DNA of 64,000 nt from Sordariomycetes sp. S80-01Y. Taxonomy: Eukaryota; Ascomycota; Sordariomycetes. The notes beneath the pieces are model-generated. The model saw only the letters and a list, made by a program, of their open reading frames with translations. It was not told the origin of the DNA and did not search any database. Location: assembly GCA_037042185.1 (NCBI GenBank), contig JAXQJY010000032.1, positions 3,100,001-3,164,000 of the forward strand, read 5' to 3'. Shown piece by piece: positions 10,362-21,900 of the stretch (position 1 is its first letter; the number at the start of each line of letters is the position of its first letter). A program made the position numbers and the translations under genes.

Positions 10362-13300
10362 GGCAACCCTCTTCGGATCAAAAACCGCTACGGTCTGGGA
10401 GGGCGTGCATGCTGCCTTGACAGACGGACGGAACTTTTTCAAAACCGACGCCCTCGGAAAGGTGGCGTGGGCGTGGGCGAGGGCTCAGGCTGGCGTTGTT
10501 GACGGGTGTGAAGTTGTTTTGATGCAGCGGTGGTGATGTCGATTTACGGGTAAGCGCCGGGCGTCTGCTGCACCGCCCCACCGCGTCTCTCAGTGGCCCA
10601 TTAAGCGACCCGTTCCGAGCGTAACGGCAGGCCCCGCGCTTGTCCGCGGCTAATTTGCGACTGCCGCCAGAACCGGTCGTCCAGAGCGTTTCCGGCCGTT
10701 CTTCCTCGTCTAGAAATGACAGGTACACCTTGATGCTACTCTTCATTAGACACTGTAACCGTGATGCTGCATCCGGAATGTAGGTCTGCCTGCCGCTGCT
10801 ACTGGTGCGCCAGACGCTGGTGGTGTCAATACACGCCTTGACGAGGCGGACGCCCTGGTGAGACAGACGGTGAGATGCTGACCTTGGTCAAAACCAGGTC
10901 GCCGAATGAGCGCCGCGAGCCCACATTGTTCACATCAAGTCAAGAGAGGGTTCTCTCCTGCCCCTGTTCCTCTCGATGCTACTGGAGGCTTGCAAAGGTC
11001 TTCCGATGGAGAGCTGCCACACTGGTACGGCAATGTGACGATCCAATCTGAGGACTCACAGGCGACAACGAGAATGGCCTTGGCTCGTAGCGTGGCCTCT
11101 GCCCCTGGGCACTGCCGCCGTCGCGATCATTACGCGCTACCTCTCGGCAGATGTGAGCGTTGGGATGTCTGCTCGGAAGGCGTAGCAGCCGACGGTAGTC
11201 GACAGCTGGACGTTTCTGACAGCCGTCTCCAAGCGCTGGCAGGGCCGCGCCGCTTTCATGAAGGGCCCCCAGTCTCGATCGGCGTCCAAAAATAGGGACA
11301 GACAAGTCACGCATCTCACCCAAGCAAGTCCGGTAATTTCAGTCGAATTGGCCCAGACAATCCATCAGCAGTAACGTCACAAGCGGACGCAAGAAACCTG
11401 ACGAGGACGAATCATTTACTCGACGCTAAACATCCGTTGTTGACTCGCACCCCACGACCCCGGACAGTCTCGGTAACGCCTCGGGTTCGGACGCGCCCTG
11501 GAGGTGCTCTGTCCGGGGACTTCGGCCGGAGCAGCCCCCAACCGGCGCCGGAGTGATCGCTGGGTGCCCGCACCGAGTCAAGATGCAACGCTGAGAACGT
11601 GCCAGGTTGCCAGTCTCAGAGGGACAGACCAGCGCTTCGGGGTGGGCTTTGGGGGGGGTCTTCTTCGGGGTCGCACGACTTGCAGCGTGGTAGCGTCGCA
11701 TCAGGACATCGTAGCGTGGCCCAGCAGAGCGCGGCGCTGCACGCTTGATGCGACGCTGCCGGGGCTTCGGGCGCCTCGCTCACGACGGGCAAGGGCTCCC
11801 TCCAGGCACAGGAAGCAAGTGGACGCGACGTCGATCAGCCTGCCTAGAATCACAACGCTCTTGGGACAGGGCCTGGGACAAGGGGGCCCTCCCGGTTGTG
11901 TCGAAATGACAGGAGGCGACATCGACAATGCCAGGCTGACCGAGTCGCATTGCTGGTTGGTGGATACAGTATGCCCAGGCGTCACATCTCGCTCTGCAGA
12001 GCTCGGACCCATGGCCTCGCCCCCGGTGACTTTACAGCTCATCTGCCGCATGGCAAAGCAGGTCAAGGGCAGGAGGCAGTTGGACAGGCTGGCAGGGCAG
12101 GGCAGGGCAAGCTGGCGAGGTTCTGGCCCCCAACGAGCCTCGTCGCTGAAACAACTTGACAACTTACAGTGTGCAGGCCGCTAGGGGGGCAGTTCCCTCT
12201 TAGTGCTCGCTAGCATCTGTGCACACCACCCTTCACTACGAATTTCCCAAAGGAGCGGAACTGGTCGCCGATCTAGCGTCTACCCGGCTCTGAGCGGAGA
12301 ATTGTGTGCTGAGGAGGGGCCCCCAGCCCAGCAAAGCCCCAGCAAGCCCAGGTACATACTCCGTACTTAGCAGCTGGCGTCTTGTCCGCGGGAACCTTGA
12401 ACGAACTAAGGTACGGCGGCTTTGTACGGGCGATGGCTGGATCTGGTATCCGGGCACTCGCGGATATCCAGAGGTAGATGACAATTTCGACAGAAGTATT
12501 TGAAATCATCAGGGTGGCCCCACGGAGTATTCAAATCTCCAAAACACGTTGGCGGGCGGTGAAAGTCAAAGTCACTCCCCGTCTGCACAAGCGGGAGATG
12601 GTCGGATGCAACCCAAAAACTTGCCTATTTTCGACTAGATTACGAAGGGTCTCTTGTCAAACCTTCACACATACCCTTGGCCAGTGCTCTTCTGCATGAG
12701 CCGCCTCGAGTCTTCATCTTGCCTCGCAGCATCTGCAGCTGTCTCATCAAAGCCCTCTAGCTATCTCGAAGCGAGGCGAAGCGCAACGCTACGCAACGCA
12801 ACGCGACGGAGCCAAAGCACCCCGAGAGGCAGCGACGGGCCCTTGCGGATCTCGCTAGGCTGGAGGAGGAGCAAGCTTGGGTCCGAAGAGAGGCGGTCTC
12901 GCGCCAGTCGCACTCGCATGCGCATTGCACCCCTGTCAGCCTCTGCCGCCCCTCCCCTGGCTTCCCAGCCCGCTGCAACGAACCAAGCCAAAGCCTTATT
13001 CAGCCCAGCCCTGGAGCTCAGCCCGCACATCCGCAAGGGGGACGTGGGACGTTGCCTTTGCTGCGGACTTTACCGTGCTGCACACCCACAGTCACCCAGT
13101 CAGTGCCCAGGAAATAACACCCCCGAAGCAACAGGGCTACGCTACAGGGAGGGGGGAGGGGAGCCCTCTTCGCTAGCAGCTGTCACTTGACGGGACCTCC
13201 CCTCACTGCAAACGACACACGGGCCCCCGACCCAACCACCCCTCGTCTCGACAGCATCTCTCCATCCTAGCGTTCCGAAACCCCTGGCTAAAGCTCCCAA

Positions 13301-14792
13301 GACTCGGAGCCAAGACACTTGTCGATGCAAACGCTCGACTTGGGTGCCCTCAGATCGCGATTCAGCAAGCAAGACTGAGGACCAGGAACCTTTGCCTCAC
13401 GGCGTCCCTTCCCCCATCATATTGCCAGGCTGTACGTACTGCACGTGCGAGCTATTTGCGTCGTGGCTGTGGACGAGGTGATTTCAAACAACGCAGGCGG
13501 CGTGCACGCTCAAGTCAGAGCTCGTAGGCGGTGTTCTGTTTCATCGCAGCAAAGGATCTGACTGACCGCTTGACCTCGAGATCTCGAATGCCGTGGGAGG
13601 CTGGCAGCCGGCACAACCACTACGCACCTGCCAGGCGGATAGCTGACGATCCTCGCGCTGAAGCCTCACCGTGGGCGTGCCGCGTGCGAGCCCTGCCTCT
13701 CGGCTCCGGTTCTGCAATCTGGCAGATCTGGGGGCAATCCTTCGGGGGCGACGGGCTGCTCCTTGGCCGGGTGGCAGTTTCGGTCCTTTGGAAGTGGGCG
13801 AGGGAGGGAGGGAGAGAGGGGGGGGGGGGGGGGGGAGCAGTCAGGAGGATGAAGCGCGGCACCAGGCATGGGGGATGGAATCTGTCATGGGCTTTTGGGT
13901 GGGAGATGCCCCTCTCGCTTTGTCGCGCAGCGTCCTCCTCCCCCACGGTCGATATCGAACCGCAGTGGCCAATAAGCGCGCCAGACGCCCATGCGCCGTA
14001 GACGTCATTGTCCCGGCGTCTGTATGCATCTTGGGCTAAACAGCTCATTCTCACCAAAGCCCATGTAAGTCTGCGTACGAGCGTCGCCAAAAGTAGATGC
14101 AAATGTCGTCACAATCGGATGCTCAGATGACCGAGTGGCTCAGTAAGAACAGAATTGGGTATTGTTGCGTCAGAGGAGAAAAGGCTACCTAATATGGCGT
14201 GGTATAATCCGCTATCTACTGTAAGTCGGTGAGAAGCGTAAGCCGACGCTTCACCCCCGTCATCCCGTCCATCCTCGTGTCCAAAGCGTACAGTCATCTT
14301 TCCCCGTCTACACATTCCAGAAGCGCGGAACGGCAGAAACAGCGAAAGTAGTGAAAATCATAAACCATGCTCCCGTAATCGCGTACACCAACCCCGTGTC
14401 CATTGAACCCGTGCGCCACCCCCGAGCCTTTTTAATGACCCCCAAATGTAAGTGTGAAGTGAAACAAGACACATTCCTCTCTCTTCCGAGAGACGAGAAA
14501 GCGTCGAAGAAGTGAATAAGCACGCGAAACATCGGGCTGGCTGCGCGCCCAATGTGGTGGGACCCGAAGTTCCATTGGAGCGGGGACGAGGCGGGCGGCC
14601 GCGGTGACCCCCAGTGTTCCCCTTTTGGCAACATTGGGGTAGCATCGCGTTGCAAATCTGTCTCGACGTCTTGAGACGAGGCGACTGAGCTGAAAAGATC
14701 ATGTGGTGGTCCTCGAAGCAGGACCTCCAGGCGTACGAATCTGTGTCGCTGTGCGATGCTTTTCATATGTGAAAATAGCTACACTCACGAGC
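10362..14792. other. 4.4 kb gene-poor region
   Basis: No supportable gene. Open frames of 90-226 codons occur on both strands (for example 11504-12184 and 11701-12162), but they overlap one another, often start at non-ATG codons and show no domain. The stretch includes short CGCAA-like and GGGCA tandem units near 12085-12815 and a long G tract at 13802-13835. It may contain 3' untranslated and regulatory sequence of the zinc-finger gene. Confidence 0.5.
13802..13835 (+). repeat. G-rich tract with an 18-G run
   Basis: Three GGG units separated by single A residues (13802-13812), a short GAGA spacer, then 18 consecutive G at 13818-13835. The pattern satisfies the simple G-quadruplex rule. Homopolymer length may carry sequencing error. 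Confidence 0.85.
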
Positions 14793-15823
14793 TCATGAGC
14801 CACGCCTTTGCTGCTTGCACTTGTCGTGCATCATGTGGCCGTTGCGGGCCGTTGTCCTGGTGAACTCGGCGCCGCAGTTTGGGCACGAGGCCTTGGTGGC
14901 CTGGCCCGACTTCTCACGCTGGTGTCTTAGCAGGTTGGAGAAGGTAGAGAACTGGCGCCCGTTGCAGCCGTGTTCCCAGCAGCGAGGTTTGGGCCGGCTC
15001 TGCACGACACGGACGTGGCCGCCCTCGGGAGAGGTCGACGTAGAAGTGGTGCTGGCGCCGCCACCAGATGTCATGACCGCGGGTACCTGGTACATCATGC
15101 TGTTCTCCTGCCCGACGGAAAGGGATGATGAACGGCTGCTTTGAGCGAGTCAGTACATTGGTCGAAAGAGGACAAGGCGTCGTGGCTTACCTGTATGAAC
15201 CTGATGGTTGTTGGTAGGGGCTCGGCTGGTACTCGATGGGCATGCCGTAGCTCTGTTGCATGGAGTGCGAGTAAGGGGTAGGGAACATCTGAGCCTGGCT
15301 GGGATCGTTCAAAGGAGGGCTGTATGAGGGCATGTACGGCTGCTGGGGAAGGCCGGCGGGCTCGCTGAGCAAAGAAATCGGCGCAGTCGAGGTAGAGTAT
15401 GCTGGCATGTCCATGGTCGTCGCAACGTCAGGAATGGGGCTCATTGAAGGTGATTCCATGTACGACGTCTGGCTGCTAACACGTCGAAGACGTGATAGTT
15501 GGCGCGAGTCTCGTCGCGCCCGATCTTGTTGGCGCTTGAGCTCTCGCTGCTCGGGGGTAAAGACGTGCCGGGGAGGGCTCGACGTCAAAGAGCTGGTGAC
15601 GCTGGGGGGTGTAAGGCTGGGTTCCGATCCGGTAGTGTATGCTGATGTGTAGTCATGGGGCATCATGCCCTCGGGAGATGTGCTGGTTTCTAACGGGCCG
15701 GCTGGCGCATGTTAGCAGGTTGGAACATCAGCGCCCTGTAGCAGACTTACCAGGCCATGTGAAGGGAGCCGGACGGTGACCAAGGCCCATGGCAGGGTCG
15801 AAAGGCATGGCGACAGCGCTCAT
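14793..15823 (-). CDS. C2H2-type zinc-finger protein, putative transcription factor
   Basis: Exons are 15751-15823, 15191-15701 and 14793-15138, giving 309 residues. Intron 1 is GTAAGTC...GCTAAC...GCCAG and intron 2 is GTAAGCC...ACTGAC...AAAG. A basic, helix-like stretch at 77-98 ([20 protein letters not shown]) is followed by Pro/Gln/Tyr-rich sequence of activation-domain type. The C-terminus carries two zinc-finger-like units. The first has C248, C253 and H267 but no second His at the usual spacing. The second has C280, C283, H296 and H299 or C302. The protein lacks other domains. DNA binding and a regulatory role are inferred. I considered Con7 and did not adopt it because its finger differs. 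The gene stands alone between 4.4 and 11 kb of gene-free DNA, as is common for developmental regulators in these fungi. Confidence 0.85.
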
Positions 15824-15903
15824 GGTCGCGGCAGTTGGAAGTCGGACTTGGTGGTTGAGTTACAAAGTTGGCTTCGCAAGTCAGGAGCAGGCGGTGTTCG
15901 AGA

Positions 15904-15909
15904 TTTATA
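15904..15909 (-). promoter_or_regulatory. TATA-like box of the zinc-finger gene (proximal)
   Basis: TATAAA on the minus strand, about 80 bases upstream of the ATG at 15823. The sequence between is C/A-rich, like a fungal 5' leader. Candidate only; a second TATA-like site lies at 16234. Confidence 0.4.
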
Positions 15910-16233
15910 AAACCGCTGGGGAGTCAAAGCAGGCGGTACTGCTGGCTCTGTGTATGACCTGTTGGCGTTGGAACCAAGGTTGGGCTGCGCCGTTGTCGAG
16001 CAGTCTCGATGTGAGAGCGGCGAGAATGTGTTTGTTGTTGGTAGTCAACTCTGGCTTGGGTTGTTGGCCGGCGTTGTCGAGGATGGATTAGGTCCTTGAC
16101 GTGTTGGTCTGGAAGGAACTGGTTAATGGCTATACAGATGTTGATATGGTTGAGATTTGGTGAGTTGAGAAAATAGTATAAGTCTTGGGCTGGACAAACT
16201 GAGCCTCGACGACAGTGCCGGACGCATCGACGG

Positions 16234-16240
16234 CTTATAT
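16234..16240 (-). promoter_or_regulatory. TATA-like box of the zinc-finger gene (distal)
   Basis: ATATAAG on the minus strand, about 410 bases upstream of the ATG. It is followed in the transcribed direction by CT/CA-rich sequence resembling a long 5' leader. It would give a longer transcript than the site at 15904. Confidence 0.35.
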
Positions 16241-18896
16241 GGAAGTGGGCAGTACAGGTCGTGGTGGAGTTGTTCATTATCCAGTCCTCTGGCGGGCACT
16301 CGGGTGCATGACGACGGGGAGCAGCCCATCAACCATGGACAGGGAACATAAGCTGCCATCCACAGATGGGGATACTTGTGGTGACCCTGGTCGATGTCAG
16401 TACGTACCGACCCCCCTGTCCAGAAGTGAGCATGGATGGGTCGACAAGGGTTCTGCAGACCAGCATCCCAAGGGCACAGGGGACGGCACGGCACTACGAG
16501 GTACGTACCTACGCTCCTCATACGGACTGGAAATGGACGGGCAGTTCCATCGCTGTTGCAGAAAGAGATTAGTAGGGTGGGCTTGACCTGCTCGAACGTC
16601 TACGAACCTCCCAAACTAGAAGCGAGGTTGACGGACGAAGTCCGAGATCTTTCTGCAGTAAGCTCTATTCATAGGCAGCATCCCAAACAGTGCACTGTGA
16701 AGCGTGCGAGTCGACCTCGACAAGCCGTGTCAAACGCAAAAAGCTTAAAAAAGAGCCGGAGAGTCAGCAGCGCTCAGCCAAAGACAGTCGATGAGTGCGG
16801 GAGGTGTGCGCCAAGAACCTTGGGGGCGTGAAGCTTGAGCCCAGAAGATATCTGGTCTGACAGTGTGGAGCGACACAACAGTGTGGCAGAGAGCACTGCC
16901 GTGGTGTAGGAGGACTGTGTGGTGGTCTGTAGCGGCAATGGGTCCTCGATCAGGGCAGAATGTCGATAAAGATTCAGTACGGCGCACTCCGTAGACGCAG
17001 GTATACGTATCTCACCTTTTGGCCCCGAAGCCTCGCAGCGTGACGAAGGGGGTCCGAAGGGTGTGGACAAGGGGTCCCTAGGGCCAGTGACCCGCGGATT
17101 TGTAGGGTAAGTAGGTACATGACCTTGCCGCGGCACTGAGACGGAAGCGCGTGTATCTTGGAGTGGTTCTAGGCTCCAACATTTCGTCTGCATCGCTTCA
17201 CATTAGTCCTGGTTCCAAAAGCCGGCCAAGAATGCAGGCCTGATCTTAGAGGGCGATCGAGTTTCGAAGGGTGCTAAAATCGCGTGCGTGCTTCTGGACA
17301 GACGCTAACCTCAGAATGTACACAGCACCTCCCGCCATTTTGCAGAAGCGCGCGCCCGGGTGGGACATTGACTGGCAACAAGATGCGAGACGTCAGTGGA
17401 TAGGATGTCGTATCAGGGCGATTGGAATGTGAAGTTCAGACATGTAGTCTTGTTCACGGGGCTCGCAAGCATCCTTCTGAAACGCGCAAGTAGGAGGAAT
17501 GGGCAGTCATAAGGTACCGCAAGATCTCTTGGAACTCTCCATGTGCCTTTGAGTCTGGTGCTTCCTTGTCCCGTGGGCGCACGGCTTCTCCAGACTTGTT
17601 GCTTTGTGGTGGGCCACATGTGGCAGAGGTTGTTGGTTCGCTCGACGACAGCCGGACCATACGGACGGAGGCCAACTGCAACAGACAATGCCTGTGCAGG
17701 GCGGGAGACTGTTCCCTAGCATACCGAACTGAGCTGGTTGCATTCGGTGCCTTGCTGAATCTTGCGCTGGCTTCCACCTGGCCTTGCCTCGCCTTACCGA
17801 GCCACCCATCATATCCAGCACGCACTCGCAGCCGTCAATCGAGACGGGCGTTTGGGGGCTAAGATCGAAGCTCAATAATCAGAGACATCTCAGCAAGGCG
17901 CAAAGTGAGGTCCCCGTCTCACCCGTGCCCGCCTACGGCCACTGAAGGTCTTGTGACTTCAGTAACAACACGGCATTTGTCTCTAGTTGGTGATATCTCT
18001 GCTGGAAGCGAGCCCGAATCTGCGCCAGCGTGGGTTACATCTGCTAGCAACGCTCGTGCCATGCCAGATACTCTTCGTGGTTATCCGTACCCTCCATGAC
18101 AGTCTTGTACCGTCACTCTCGCCGCCACCCCGCGCCCAGACCTCCTGTCGAGGTGGTATCCACGAGCGACATCCCCCTATGCCGTGCATATTGCAGACCA
18201 AACGTCTCAGGGCAGGCATCTATCGCGTGTTATCAATCGATGGGCTTTTCGGCGAGCACATGGCTGGAGGATTGTTATCCTTGGGTCTGCTCAGCGTCTT
18301 CGATTCTGCACGCCGTGACCGAAGGGTTAGCCTAGTGGCGGCTGCAGGCGGGTGCTGGCGATCGTTCGGGGGTTAGGGGATGATATCAGGGTGGTGAACA
18401 GGTCATGATGCCCTGCCGAAGCGCGCGTGCTGATTTGTGACCTGGTTCCTCTAGCGTGCGGGCCCCTTTTGGCAGTGGCTGAGGTGCTGAATGCTGGCAA
18501 GGCGAGAGCCGCGATCGACCATCTCCACGCAGTCGCCCATCGGGGGCAGCTGCAAACCTGGCACAACACTGACCCTAATGCTCACTCAGTCATTTACTGA
18601 GTAGTAGTCAGTTGTGATGGAGGGCTTGTTTAAGCTTGTTCGCCCAATCGTGACCACAGGTTTCGGCGGTCAACTATCCCAGCCAGCTCTTCTCGTACTC
18701 TAGTCGATATCCGGCTCCATGCAACCTAACAATCTCAATGTTGTTGGGATGCGCCGATGTGGCTCCGTCCCAAGCCTGATATTAACGTCTTGCCTTCGCT
18801 AAGTCAACCTGTCACTGTTGGAAATAGCATGGAGATGAAACGACCCAAAGGAAAGACCAGAGCCGGAACTCGGTCGGCCGCCTTGCCCACCAAAGG

Positions 18897-18911
18897 CCCC
18901 CCCCCCCCCCC
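18897..18911. repeat. Poly-C tract (15 C)
   Basis: Fifteen consecutive C in the gene desert, directly followed by TAATTAG. No associated gene. The exact length may be uncertain. Confidence 0.85.
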
Positions 18912-21900
18912 TAATTAGAGGGTCGGTTCAGGGACCTTTGTACCCGGCTGTGGGTGCTGCTGGCTAGGCGCGACTGGAGCTGTGAGACGGTACCTCCCGC
19001 TGAGAGATTCAGTTCACATTCCATCGCGCACCTCAACAACTGCCAGCCGTGGCAACAGGGTACGTAGAGTCACCACTGACCCCACGATGCCAGTCTCAGT
19101 TGGCGAGTTTCGAGAGTTCTGGTGCATCCTCCAACAGGCCCGCCGGATCTGTAGTATCGCGGCCTTCGTACTCTGCGAAATGGCGGCAATCGCCGCAGCA
19201 AGTCTGAAAACTCGCTAACTGCTTCTGGTTGGTGATGTGACATGCGCTGATAGGACGCTGGACACCAGCAAGCCCAGGCGCAGCGGCTGCTATGATGCCA
19301 CGTTTTGCGTCTCTTCATCCCGCTTGCTGCTAAAGTGGCTCTCAGGCCCACCCCTGGGTGAGTTCCCGCAGGCGGTGACTTTTTGGCTTTTACGCGCATC
19401 TGCCACAATCTAGTGGCGGCCGAACCCCTTGTCAGTTTCGTTCGTACGTAGTGGGAGGCGTTTGCGAGCTTTCCAGGTCAATTTGATGGTCCTGGCGGTC
19501 TGGAGTCATTCAACGAGATGTCTTACGTCTACCTGAGGATTTGACAGGACAATGCCGGCAGATGCAACTCACGGGCCCATGAACCCTTCGAATCCGTCGC
19601 GACTGCACATGTCCACGCACACGCCGTCAAGTCGACGCCAAGCGTCCCGAGACGGCGGTGCCCTTGGTCCGTGAAGCCAGCGATGGAGCAAACCTCGTGG
19701 CACCGGCCCAGCTAATCCTCGCAATAAAGAGTAGCTAGTCTCGTCTCTTCCAAGAGCCGAAGCTTTGATCAGATGGTGATGAGGAATGGCACACCGCTTC
19801 GAACCGCAGTGCAACACCTGTCTCTAGGTCAGCACGATCTTTCTCGAGATAGGGCGTGAAGGCGACAAACGAACGGCGTCCCTGGCGTCTATTCACGCCA
19901 ATCACTGGCGGCTGTCGAGGCCAGCAGACGCGCATTGACAGCGCCTGGAAGCAGAAGGGGATCGACGGGGGCCAAAAGGTCGACAGGAGCTAAACCAGCG
20001 TCGCATTGATGATCAGCAACGGTCTGCCTTAGTGTCGCAAATTGTCGAATCGGAGCTCTTCATATTCGGCTGCCTGGCCAGGGGGGGGCGTGCAATTATT
20101 TCAAGAACGCCTCCGGTTCCCCAGCTGCACATGGCAATCTCTCTTCTGTCGAGTCAAGGTTGTCTAGAGTCGCTTTTGAGCCAATCTCTTTGCTGACTGA
20201 TTCCGAATGGGGCTGGAACGACGCGGTATAGTTTGCGACCCTTGAACTTGGAGGGACGCAAATAGGGTGGGCTTAGCCAGCAAGATGAACAGCCAGGACC
20301 ACGCGTGGCACGCAATTGCGGCCTCATTTCAAGGGCTGCTGGTTCTGTCATCGATGCGACTTGCGCTGCAAATGCAAGGCACGTTATCATGTTTGAAACA
20401 CTGGAGTCGCCACCACCGGTCAGCGACTTGGAGGACTCGAGATGAGGCACCAGTGGTGAAGAAGCGTGGGAGAGGGTGGGAAACCAGGGGTGCTTGTTCC
20501 TTCACCTCCAGACCACGTGCAGCCAATTCAGATGACGTCGATCTTACTGTGTGAGAACACAGTCTTAGTCTGAGGCACTGTACCCCCGTCCACACCTTCA
20601 TTATGTCATCTTGATTCCAAGCTGCAAGTGTGCGAGACAACCACCTTTGCCGCCCCCGAACCCCATGCTCACATCTCACCACCGTTACATCTGCCGTGGG
20701 GAATCAGAGACTGGAATTCTCTCTGCCTGCGCCCTGCAACCTGCAGACGCTGATCACCAAATCTGTAACGACAGATACGTACCGAAACAAGCGCGACGGA
20801 AGTGCTCACTCGCCGACCATATCCAGCGTTGCATTCAATTCCTTGACCATCTTCTCGCGTGGGTGGCCGGCAGGGGTCTTAGCTCTGATCGCGATGGGCC
20901 CTGCTCGTCCCGAAATGGCAATTCGACTGTTAGCGTATCTTACGCCTAGACCATCTCACTCACGGCTGGCGTTCGGTGTCCCGGATTGGCGGTAGAACTG
21001 CCTTCTCACCTTTGCCCGCTAGCTTGCCCTCTCTGCTTGGGCACATGGGCTGGTCAGAAGATGCAGATCTTAACAACTTCGATCGTGCTGTCGTAGAGAC
21101 ACTTGTTGTCGTCGAGACAGCAAGTTCCTGGTGAGCCGTCCCACACGCCAGACCGTCTGACAAAGGTCCTCACTCGAGTGCCCGCAGACAGCTGTCTCCG
21201 CCTTGGGACGAGGAGCTGGAGCACCCGTCGCTTCCACAGACCGGCAGTCGCTCCAGTCATTTACCCACGAATTTGCCGCCTCGGCGGCTTTTTGCGCTGG
21301 CTAATGCATGTGCCTTAATGGTTCGACAAGGCGCCTTTACCAAGGGATCTGGATGCAGAATGGAATGCTTCTTCCAATCTTCTTTGAAGCTTCAGTGAGA
21401 CAACGAAGCCGTCAGATCGTCGGGCGTGCAGTTGGCTAGCGTAGCCTTACAAATGGCTCCTTGCCGCTAACTCAACCCTGCAATCGACTGGCCGATCCTG
21501 GTCCCCGCTGTCACTGCGCGAGTCAAACTGGCTGTGGACACTCGCCGGGTACAGCGCCAGCTTTCTGGTCCGAAACTGTCCCGTTCCGCGCGCGCGCTTG
21601 CAAAAACATGAGACACGCCCGGTGGCTGCGCTGGGGAAGCCTCCTTCTGAGACAGATGCAACCTTGACGTCGCAGCTCTGGGATCCGGCAATTGGGCGAT
21701 CTGATTAAAGTTCCGAACAAGCATCTTCGGCCCCGAGGAGAGTGCGAAACGTCCCATGTCCTCCCCGACGCGGCACCGAACCTGACCCCCCCCCGGGCAC
21801 CATCCCGTCATGTTGACACTGCTCTACGCTGCAGCTTCCCGTGCCAGCCCTCGCGGCAATTACGATTAGTTGCCGAGCTGCGGCAGTGTGAAACCATAAT

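Noticed and set aside
11504-12184. 226-codon plus-strand frame with an antisense 153-codon frame
   Set aside because: It starts at GTG, not ATG, has biased GC-driven composition and no domain or splice evidence.
12654-13190. 178-codon plus-strand frame
   Set aside because: It begins at TTG and reads through short tandem repeats; no protein-like pattern.
14793-15823. Assignment of the zinc-finger gene as Con7
   Set aside because: The Con7 finger I recall has a YGTLNHLNAHVTMQSHG element that is absent here, so no symbol is given.
15924-16277. 117-codon ATG frame upstream of the zinc-finger gene, considered as an upstream regulatory frame
   Set aside because: Its ATG lies upstream of both TATA-like sites, so it may not be in the transcript, and the peptide has no recognisable features.
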